Below are positions 1-5,790 of a DNA stretch of 64,000 bases, in pieces. Numbering within the stretch: the first letter of the stretch is position 1; each line of letters begins with the position of its first letter. Source of the DNA: Novosphingobium sp. AAP83 (lineage in GTDB: Bacteria; Pseudomonadota; Alphaproteobacteria; Sphingomonadales; Sphingomonadaceae); assembly GCF_001295795.1 (NCBI RefSeq), contig NZ_LJHY01000016.1:186001-250000 (forward strand). Direction: 5' to 3'. The notes below the pieces were generated by a model that did no database searches, was not told the DNA's origin, and worked only from the letters and a program-made list of their open reading frames with translations. Position numbers and translations under genes: made by a program.

Positions 1-532
1 CATTGGCATCATGGCACGATACGAATGGGTCAATGAAAAACACGTCGATGGCGTTTTCAACCAGTTGCGAGACGATGGCTTCGGCAAGGTCGAAATCCTC
101 TTTCAAACCACCATTGCGGTTAGATACCAGCTTCAGGTGATCGCCATTCAGGGCTGAATTCAGGAAGAGTTTGCCGCTCTGATCGTCTTCACTGATATCC
201 CAATAAGATGCTGCTGCCTGTACTCCAAGGGATAGTTCCTCAATGGAATCCTCAAGAGACCAAAGCCAGACCTTCTTGGGGCCGCCGCAAACCTTGCTGC
301 CCATAAAATCACGTCCAGTGACAAGGGATAGTGCCATACCTGTTGCCAGTGCTGTCTTACCTGCGCCACCCGGCGCAATGATCATCGACACGCTTCCACG
401 CAGAAGCTGTTGCCCATATATCCATGGACGTGGTGGTATTTTCGATGGATCAAGCCATTTGTATGGTGCGGCAATGATTGATGGTGGTAGCGAAGCGGCT
501 GGTGCTGTGTTTGCAGTGTTGCCTGTGCTCAT
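1..532 (-). CDS. RepA-like AAA ATPase (AAA_25 type), partial at the window edge
   Basis: The reading frame is open from an ATG at 532 to the left edge, giving 177 visible residues with the C-terminus missing. It has a Walker A motif APGGAGKTAL and a hydrophobic Walker B strand ending DVFFIDPF, as in hexameric RepA/AAA_25 ATPases of plasmids, phages and satellites, which act as replicative helicases or helicase-like ATPases. The start overlaps the stop of the preceding small ORF as ATGA, which suggests translational coupling. In the element it probably serves replication or mobilisation, but that is inference. A primase domain or partner gene might follow to the left, outside the window. Confidence 0.75.
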   Translation of the reverse strand, partial: MSTGNTANTAPAASLPPSIIAAPYKWLDPSKIPPRPWIYGQQLLRGSVSMIIAPGGAGKTALATGMALSLVTGRDFMGSKVCGGPKKVWLWSLEDSIEELSLGVQAAASYWDISEDDQSGKLFLNSALNGDHLKLVSNRNGGLKEDFDLAEAIVSQLVENAIDVFFIDPFVSCHDAN

Positions 533-651
533 AGAGCACCTGCCTTGGTCCAGAGTGACCCCTGCTTTTCATCAATCAAATAGACTAAATAGTACCATGG
601 AGATGCGTTGCGTAGGCACTCCTGATTTGTGGTGAAATATAATCTTAACAT
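529..651 (-). CDS. Small hypothetical protein (40 aa)
   Basis: This short ORF begins MLRLYFTTNQ. Its ATG at 651 is preceded by AAGGA with 7-nt spacing, a better start than an in-frame ATG at 738 that would give 69 residues. It ends in a TGA overlapping the ATG of the AAA ATPase gene, so the two are probably translated together. The sequence is aromatic-rich in the middle (PWYYLVYL). I recognise no domain and cannot assign a function. The coupling and the ribosome-binding site are the main reasons to consider it real. Confidence 0.45.
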   Translation of the reverse strand: MLRLYFTTNQECLRNASPWYYLVYLIDEKQGSLWTKAGAL

Positions 652-729
652 AATGTTTTCCTTAGAAATTCCTTTTTCTGTATTTGGTTCTCCATTGCGG
701 TTGAAAAAGGATGATTGTTCTGATTTTAG

Positions 730-780
730 GCATAGCAAGGCATTGCCCGACAGTGACGTCGAGCTTTTGCCTTGCTATGC
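730..780. repeat. Structured repeat element, copy 1 (13-bp perfect inverted arms)
   Basis: Perfect 13-bp arms at 730-742 and 768-780 enclose a 25-nt loop, which itself contains a small CGAC/GTCG stem. A 43-nt core (734-776) matches copy 2 at 1379-1421 at 39 positions. One outer base pair is A-T here and G-C in copy 2, which is a compensatory change. The element lies 11 nt past the stop codon of the 792-1298 gene. No U-tract follows on either strand, so it is not a standard intrinsic terminator. Confidence 0.8.
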
Positions 781-791
781 TACATGGGTGT

Positions 792-1298
792 TTATGCGCT
801 TTTAAAGCAAAGAGCTTTTCTGACTTCTGGCTCCACCTCAAACTCCAGTCCCAGCTTTAAGCCAGCCTTTTTTACAAGGTCCAATTGTTCATAATAGGTC
901 TTGATAGCCATATTGATATTTTCGTATTTGTGATCTTTCATGGGAACATTTACTGTAAATTCGATATTCATTGTGTCATCCTTCAAATATTGATCTATAT
1001 CAAATTGGTCTCCATAAATATCATACAGACTATCACATACCTCAGAGTACAAAATTGATGATATAAAGCTTTCACCATAATTATTTTTAATTTTGTAACT
1101 TGCCTCACCGATTATACGTACATATGTGTCACATCTACTAAGTCTTGCAAAAAATATTTCGTATTTTCCACCAAATACGACGTAACGATGTTTTCTATAA
1201 TATACGAATGGAACTCCCATGGATTTTAAACAGTTAGCCCATAGTGGCTCAACCCATGTATGCATAGTACTCACTGGTATTATTTTGGAATGTGTCAT
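792..1298 (-). CDS. Island hypothetical protein A (168 aa)
   Basis: I do not recognise this family. The start at 1298 (MTHSKIIPV) is favoured over an upstream in-frame ATG at 1322 because AAGGA lies 6 nt before it. The protein alternates short hydrophobic strands in its first half (YVVFGGKYEIFFARLS) and ends with a helix and strand, YYEQLDLVKKAGLKLGLEFE. The same layout appears in the next gene at 1437-1934, in particular a C-terminal helix followed by GLEFE/GLEIV, so the two may be distant paralogues. There is no signal peptide or membrane segment, so it is probably cytoplasmic. Codon and base use are AT-rich compared with the chromosome to the right. Confidence 0.6.
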   Translation of the reverse strand: MTHSKIIPVSTMHTWVEPLWANCLKSMGVPFVYYRKHRYVVFGGKYEIFFARLSRCDTYVRIIGEASYKIKNNYGESFISSILYSEVCDSLYDIYGDQFDIDQYLKDDTMNIEFTVNVPMKDHKYENINMAIKTYYEQLDLVKKAGLKLGLEFEVEPEVRKALCFKSA

Positions 1299-1378
1299 AT
1301 TCTTTCCTTTATTTCGATCCAAATTTATTAACGTATGTTTGGTTTATTTTCTATTTTGTTTTGTTATCGGTCAGACAC

Positions 1379-1421
1379 GGCAAGGCATTGTCCGACAGCG
1401 ACGTCGAGCTTTTGCCTTGCC
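1379..1421. repeat. Structured repeat element, copy 2 (9-bp inverted arms)
   Basis: Arms GGCAAGGCA (1379-1387) and TGCCTTGCC (1413-1421) flank a loop nearly identical to that of copy 1 at 730-780, including the inner CGAC/GTCG stem. Thirty-nine of 43 core positions agree. The element sits 15 nt past the stop of the 1437-1934 gene, almost the same geometry as copy 1. The similarity extends back toward the gene: both genes end in GCATAA followed closely by CACC. This points to duplication of a gene-plus-element unit. Confidence 0.8.
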
Positions 1422-1436
1422 AAATCTGCTTTGGTG

Positions 1437-1934
1437 TTATGCGATTACAGCAACTGGATCGGTGTCATCGTCAGAAACGATTTCCAAGCCAATTTTGGAA
1501 GCTTCAGCCTTGAAAGTTTTCAGTTTGTCTTCAAACTTTTCCCAGCTTTTTGCGAAGCTTAGCAACCCATCATGGTGGCAGGGCACAACCATTTCCAATG
1601 ATATGACGTGCCCGCCTTCATGGACATAGGATGAAAAACCGCACCATTCATCCTTCGTCGTTAAGGAAAATGCATCCTTAATGAAGCGATCTGAATGACA
1701 TTGAGGGTTTGTAACGTCGAGGTTGGCATCAATAAATATGGCACCACCACAATCGCTCATCGTAATCGTTATCGTTTCCGGATTACGATCCAAAATTAGA
1801 TATGGTCCATTCACATAAATATAATCAATACCGGCATCACTAAGCGATGCTGCAACATGATCAATAGCAATTTCTGCAAAATTATGTGTTTGGCTTATTC
1901 TAATAACGGCAAAGTCTTTTTGATTAACAAACAT
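1437..1934 (-). CDS. Island hypothetical protein B (165 aa), possible paralogue of A
   Basis: The preferred start is the ATG at 1934 (MFVNQKDFAV), preceded by GGAGAG at 4 nt. A longer frame reaches 2018 but overlaps the alpA gene. The predicted pattern is a helix, a run of beta strands (YIYVNGPYLILD, TITITMS, AIFIDANLDV), then VISLEMVVP and a C-terminal helix ending SKIGLEIV. The order resembles protein A of the 792-1298 gene, although identity is low. No known domain was recognised and no function is proposed. It is transcribed in the same direction as alpA and integrase and carries the same downstream structured element as gene A. Confidence 0.6.
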   Translation of the reverse strand: MFVNQKDFAVIRISQTHNFAEIAIDHVAASLSDAGIDYIYVNGPYLILDRNPETITITMSDCGGAIFIDANLDVTNPQCHSDRFIKDAFSLTTKDEWCGFSSYVHEGGHVISLEMVVPCHHDGLLSFAKSWEKFEDKLKTFKAEASKIGLEIVSDDDTDPVAVIA

Positions 1935-1986
1935 TATTCTCTCCACATATGTCCTTAAGCCCTTTTTCTGATTGAGGTTCCTACGT

Positions 1987-2187
1987 TCATGACACGATCC
2001 CCTTTTGGCTGTTTTCAATCAGCCACTTGTTGACCTTGCTTAACTGCCAAACGGAAATTCTTCCGTTGAGCTTTATGGGCTTAGGAAAGTCATCCTTCTT
2101 TTGCATACGATGCCTCGTCGCACGAGATAAACCGGTAATGTGCTTACATTCTGGCTCCCTTATAAAACGCTCTTGAAATTCACTCAT
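1987..2187 (-). CDS. AlpA family transcriptional regulator / excisionase
   Basis: A 66-residue protein with the AlpA (MerR-like helix-turn-helix) signature: a helix with TGLSRATRHRMQKKDDFPKPIKL, then ISVWQLSKVNKWL. AlpA proteins of P4-type and CP4-57-type elements activate integrase or act as excisionases. The start at 2187 (MSEFQERF) follows AAGGAG by 12 nt. A TTG nine codons upstream also has a nearby AAGGAG, but with very short spacing. It lies directly downstream of the integrase on the same strand, as is common in such islands. It probably controls excision or expression of the element. Confidence 0.85.
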   Translation of the reverse strand: MSEFQERFIREPECKHITGLSRATRHRMQKKDDFPKPIKLNGRISVWQLSKVNKWLIENSQKGIVS

Positions 2188-2420
2188 AACTAATATATGC
2201 TCCTTTTTGGCCAATCTCCTTGTGTAGTTGGCGTATTTTACATAGCTCCGCCCTTATGAGCGCAGCGTCTTCCATTTTCATGGTTGGCTATCAGGCCTTG
2301 ACCTGAGATATTGCGAATCGCTTTCGTCGACTTGCAGCGCCTATTGTACGGCCCCTTATGTGATTCGTCAATATAAAAGTATAACTTTGAAGTATCTTTC
2401 TTCGATTTGCAAATAAATAA

Positions 2421-3725
2421 TTATTTTATATTGGTGCTTGTCGCAAGATAGTTTGCATAAGCTTGCATGATGGGGCGGCGAAGTTTGATAAGGTCTTCAC
2501 GCTTGTAAGCACGTATGGACTTATTGCCTTCCACGTGGGCGAGGCAAAGTTCAATCAAGTGCTCTTCCACAGCTTTACCATCGACTTGATTGAGTGTGGC
2601 CCACCCACGAAACGATGTGCGAAAACCATGTGGTACCGCATAGCGACCCTCTGTGTCGCTTGGAACCAGACGATCCTTCATGAACTTGCTGAGTGTCATG
2701 TCCGAATAGACCTTCCCACGTGGTGACGGGAACACGAGGTCTGTTGGCTCTGGGGCTCTACCATTCATCAGTTTGAAGTATGCCTTTTGCTCGTCCAGAA
2801 TCTCCATGCAGCGACTGGATAACGGCACATTGTGCAAACGTTTCATCTTCGTGTTGCATGGCGGAATGTTCCAGATCGCTTGCTTAAAATCGATCTGGCT
2901 CCACGTAAGGTGACGACCTTCACCCGAACGTGCTGAAGTGAGGATCAACCATTCAAGTAAGGGGCGACTGCTTCCCATACGATTTTTGCGAACCACGTTG
3001 TTCACAAAATCAGGCACGTCCTGCCAGCGCATTGCAGGTTGTGGCGTGGATTTCCTCGCCTCCGTTGGGTCTGGTAGAAGCTCTGTGACCACATCAACAA
3101 CGTTGCTCACAACGTATTCTCTTGCCCAGCACCATTTCATTATAGCTTGGCAACGCTGCTTCACACGCCTTGCTGTTTCAGCTATTTCCAACCATATCGG
3201 CGAGAGAGCGTTAGCAAAATCGGACGCCTTAAGGGTGTCAACCTTTCGATTTCCGAGAGTGGGAAAGATGTAGGTTTCAAGGGTACTGAGCCATTGATTT
3301 GTGTGCTTGCCATTGCTCCATGCGGACTTCTTCATTCCATAGCATTGGCGTGCAGCTTCCTCGAACGTAGGAATTGCATCATTCACGGCAGATCCCGCCT
3401 TCTCAGCGTCACGGGCAATCTTGGGATCAATCCCCTTGGCTAGCAGCTTACGTGCCTCTGTGGCTTTCTCACGAGCCTCTGCAATCGACACATCGGGATA
3501 GGTTCCAAGCGATAGCTCGGGTTGCTTTTTTGTAATTGGCGATGTGTAGATTAAAAACCAGTATCCACGCCCTTTGCGGCTGGTCGGTTTGAGCTTCAAG
3601 CCCTTGACCGTTCTATCTGGCAGAACAGGCCCATCGGGCTTAATGCTGCGAGCTAACGTGTCAGTTAGTATGGGCTTTGGTTTGCGGCGCTCTTGACCGG
3701 TACCGCCCTCATTCATTCTAGTCAT
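2421..3725 (-). CDS. P4-type tyrosine recombinase / integrase
   Basis: A 434-residue site-specific recombinase of the DUF4102 plus tyrosine-recombinase type. The N-terminal arm-binding domain includes the usual LSLGTYP motif (about 72-77). The core-binding region follows. The C-terminal catalytic domain shows R266 in TSARSGE, H366 and R369 in HGFR, H397 in LAH and nucleophile Y407 in AYKRE, so all the key residues I looked for are present and the enzyme looks intact. It lies about 215 nt from the 3' end of tRNA-Ser, its likely attachment gene. It would catalyse integration and excision with the help of the AlpA-like protein downstream. Confidence 0.95.
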   Translation of the reverse strand: MTRMNEGGTGQERRKPKPILTDTLARSIKPDGPVLPDRTVKGLKLKPTSRKGRGYWFLIYTSPITKKQPELSLGTYPDVSIAEAREKATEARKLLAKGIDPKIARDAEKAGSAVNDAIPTFEEAARQCYGMKKSAWSNGKHTNQWLSTLETYIFPTLGNRKVDTLKASDFANALSPIWLEIAETARRVKQRCQAIMKWCWAREYVVSNVVDVVTELLPDPTEARKSTPQPAMRWQDVPDFVNNVVRKNRMGSSRPLLEWLILTSARSGEGRHLTWSQIDFKQAIWNIPPCNTKMKRLHNVPLSSRCMEILDEQKAYFKLMNGRAPEPTDLVFPSPRGKVYSDMTLSKFMKDRLVPSDTEGRYAVPHGFRTSFRGWATLNQVDGKAVEEHLIELCLAHVEGNKSIRAYKREDLIKLRRPIMQAYANYLATSTNIK

Positions 3726-3938
3726 AATTCAAACTCCATAATGTGCGCAGGAGTTCATTTCCTGCGATCTATTTATGCGTCGAATCATGCCAGCCCGAAA
3801 AAAAGTTTCCCCCTTTTTTACCCCCTTTTAGAGTGAAACAAGGGGGGAAGAACTGAAACCGCTTGGTGCATAGGCCATTCCAAAACTCAATGGAATCAGG
3901 GCTTTTGGAGCGATCTGATACATTATGAATTTGGAAAA

Positions 3939-4029
3939 TGGCGGAGCGGGAGGGATTCGAACCCTCGATGAGCTTTTGGCCCATACTCACTTTCCAGGCG
4001 AGCGCCTTCGACCACTCGGCCACCGCTCC
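3939..4029 (-). tRNA. tRNA-Ser (anticodon GGA)
   Basis: On the minus strand an 88-nt cloverleaf runs from 4029 to 3942, followed by an encoded CCA at 3941-3939. The acceptor stem GGAGCGG pairs with CCGCTCC. The anticodon arm reads CTGGAAA, giving anticodon GGA (serine). The long variable arm and the GGTTCGAATCC T-arm fit tRNA-Ser. The gene is complete despite the element integrated at its 3' side, so the element's attachment core must restore the tRNA end. Confidence 0.95.
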
Positions 4030-4104
4030 GCATTGCTCTGGAAAGCAGCCCCTAGCGGCATGTCTTGGCTTTCGCAAGGCGTCGGTTCCTGCAATGATGG
4101 ACAA

Positions 4105-5058
4105 ATGTCATTCTTCTCTCTGATCGCCGCTGCGGCGGCTGCCGCCTCCCCTGCTCCCGCCGCTGCGGCGAAAGCCGAGCCGGTGCTGGCGCCGTCCGAG
4201 ATTGTGGCGGGCGCGCCTGCTTCGGACTGGAGCGCGATTGCAGCTTCTGACGTTCTGGTGATGGACCTTGCGCCTGATGCGGCGCAGCGCCCGCGCCGTG
4301 TGGTGATCCAGTTGCTGCCTGCGCCGTTCTCGCAAGGGTGGATCGGCAATATCCGCAAGCTGGCCGGAGCGCATTGGTGGGACGGTACTTCGATCAACCG
4401 TGCGCAGGACAATTATGTGGTGCAGTGGGGCGATGCGGATGGCGAGGACAAGGCGAAGGCAATGGCTTCGCCGGGTGGGCTGGCTGTGGTGCCGCAAAGC
4501 GAATACGTGACCCCCAATTTTTATGGCAATGACGGGGGTGTTGATGACCATATAGGCTTCGCAATCGAGAGGAAGACCAGCCGCGATCCGTATGCCGCAA
4601 CTGGCATGTTTCATGGCGGATTTCCCGTCGCCGGAGCCAAAGGCAGCGCATGGCCCGTCCACTGTTATGGCAGCGTCGGCGTGGGCCGGAACGAGCCGCC
4701 GGACACTGGCACCGGCGCGGAGCTTTACGCGGTGATCGGCCATGCGCCGCGCCAGTTGGATCGCAATATTGCGGTTGTGGGGCGGGTGATCGAGGGAATG
4801 GAGCATTTGTCGACCCTGCCGCGCGGGACGGGTGACATCGGGTTTTACAAGACGCCTGAGGAGCGCACGCCGATCCGCTCTATCCGGATTGGCAGCGATG
4901 TGGCTGACCTTCCGCGCTTTGAGTATCTGAACACAGAAAGCGCGAGTTTTGCGCGCTATGCCGATGCGCGCGCCAACCGGCGTGATGCGTTTTACATTCA
5001 ACCGGCGGGCGGCGTGGATATCTGCAATGTGCCGGTGCCGGTGCGCCGCGTGAAATGA
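4105..5058 (+). CDS. Exported cyclophilin-type peptidylprolyl isomerase
   Basis: A 317-residue protein. An Ala-rich N-terminus (MSFFSLIAAAAAAASPAPAA) looks like a signal peptide, and a cyclophilin-like domain follows, with GMFHGGFPVAG and HCYGSVGVGRNEPPD in the core and IAVVGRVIEGM near the end. The frame is open further upstream but passes through the tRNA-Ser gene, so a start at 4105 is used. The ribosome-binding site is weak and an ATG at 4060 is a possible alternative. It would assist proline isomerisation during folding in the periplasm. The next gene starts inside its stop codon region. Confidence 0.85.
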   Translation: MSFFSLIAAAAAAASPAPAAAAKAEPVLAPSEIVAGAPASDWSAIAASDVLVMDLAPDAAQRPRRVVIQLLPAPFSQGWIGNIRKLAGAHWWDGTSINRAQDNYVVQWGDADGEDKAKAMASPGGLAVVPQSEYVTPNFYGNDGGVDDHIGFAIERKTSRDPYAATGMFHGGFPVAGAKGSAWPVHCYGSVGVGRNEPPDTGTGAELYAVIGHAPRQLDRNIAVVGRVIEGMEHLSTLPRGTGDIGFYKTPEERTPIRSIRIGSDVADLPRFEYLNTESASFARYADARANRRDAFYIQPAGGVDICNVPVPVRRVK

Positions 5059-5375
5059 GCGAGGGGCGGTACGACTTGACCTCGACGCTGTGGCGCTGGT
5101 CTGGCGGAGAGAATGGCGGGGACTGGTTCTTTGCCACGATTGATGGCGCGGCGGGCGAGGCTTTATCGGGCACGGCGCTGATGCAGCGGCTGGAGACCGG
5201 ACGGCGCGCGGGGTTTGGATCGGTGAAAGTGACGGTTTACGTGGGCGCGACGGAATGGCGGACTTCGGCTTTTCCATCGAAGGAGCACGGGTGGATGGTG
5301 CCGGTTAAAGCGGCGGTGCGCAAGGCGGAAGGGCTGGTGGAGGGCGAGGCGTTTGCGCTGTCGTTGGCGTTCTGA
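5055..5375 (+). CDS. DUF1905 domain protein
   Basis: A 106-residue protein with the DUF1905 beta-barrel pattern: a strand LTSTLWRWSG, then WFFATIDGA, then GFGSVKVTVYVGATEWRTSAFPS, and VPVKAAVRKAEGL. The biochemical function of the family is not known. The start overlaps the cyclophilin stop as ATGA, so the pair is probably translationally coupled. No signal peptide is present, so unlike its partner it is expected to be cytoplasmic. Confidence 0.8.
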   Translation: MSEGRYDLTSTLWRWSGGENGGDWFFATIDGAAGEALSGTALMQRLETGRRAGFGSVKVTVYVGATEWRTSAFPSKEHGWMVPVKAAVRKAEGLVEGEAFALSLAF

Positions 5376-5790
5376 TTTGTTCAGGTAAGAGGTTATTTGT
5401 CTGAACAGGTTTACACAGATTACACTGTTCAGGGGGAACTTGTCAGGGCCTCACGCGCGGGGGTTTTTGGGAGATTTTCCGGCCTGTATCTGACCTTCTT
5501 CGGCAGGCTTGCGGTGAGCGGAAGGAAGGAAGTGAAGGCCCATCCCCGTCCCTTCCCGCATGCGGGAAGGGGGAAGAGGGCGTGGGCCATCCCTGGCCCT
5601 TCCCCCCTTTGGCAGGCCTAGGGTGAGTGGGTCGGGAGACGAAGAAGGCCCATCCCCGACCCTTCCCGCTTGCGGGAAGGGGGAAGAAGAAGGGGCTCGC
5701 CTTTTGGGTAGGGCGGCTGCGCGATTGACGGTTCAAGGAGCGGGGGGATTTGGCCTGAAACCGGGTTTGTAGGAAAGCGGTTTTTGGAGG
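5376..5790. other. Intergenic region with sphingomonad-type palindromic repeats
   Basis: This stretch separates the convergent DUF1905 and cckA genes. Apart from the palindromic repeats at 5536-5695 I see no coding region or RNA gene. ORFs across the repeats are low-complexity G/P/R-rich translations and are not credible. Confidence 0.6.
5536..5695. repeat. Tandem short palindromic repeats (CCCTTCCCGC.GCGGGAAGGG)
   Basis: Two clear copies of a palindrome centred on CCCGCATGCGGG (5550-5573) and CCCGCTTGCGGG (5670-5693), each preceded by AAGGCCCATCCCCG. A degenerate copy lies between them. Similar elements occur at 14438-14473 and 38188-38272. They are REP-like intergenic repeats and may form hairpins in transcripts from either side. 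Confidence 0.8.

Larger units (their letters stand above)
1..4029. mobile_element. Integrated genetic element (island end) at tRNA-Ser
   Basis: The left 4 kb differs from the rest of the window. It is visibly AT-rich, has genes without obvious core function, and runs from a tRNA-Ser gene through a P4-type integrase and an AlpA regulator to unknown genes and a RepA-like AAA ATPase. Integrase next to the 3' end of a tRNA is the standard layout of tRNA-targeting islands and phage satellites. The tRNA is intact, so the junction next to it is one attachment site. I found no second copy of the tRNA 3' end inside the window, so the far boundary must lie left of position 1. Whether the element is a satellite, an ICE fragment or a decayed island cannot be decided from this part. 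Confidence 0.8.

Noticed and set aside
730..1421. Interpretation of the two stem-loops as integron attC sites with gene cassettes
   Set aside because: The placement after each ORF is suggestive, but the arms lack the RYYYAAC/GTTRRRY ends of attC and the integrase is P4-type, not IntI.
3925..4104. Upstream extension of the cyclophilin frame
   Set aside because: It passes straight through the tRNA-Ser gene, so it cannot be normal coding sequence.
4108..5277. 389-residue minus-strand ORF opposite the cyclophilin gene
   Set aside because: It has an Arg/His/Pro-rich shadow composition with no domain; the plus-strand frame encodes a recognisable cyclophilin with signal peptide.
5376..5790. Small ORFs (70-97 residues) over the palindromic repeats
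   Set aside because: Pro/Gly/Arg-rich translations of repeat DNA with no ribosome-binding site or conserved feature.
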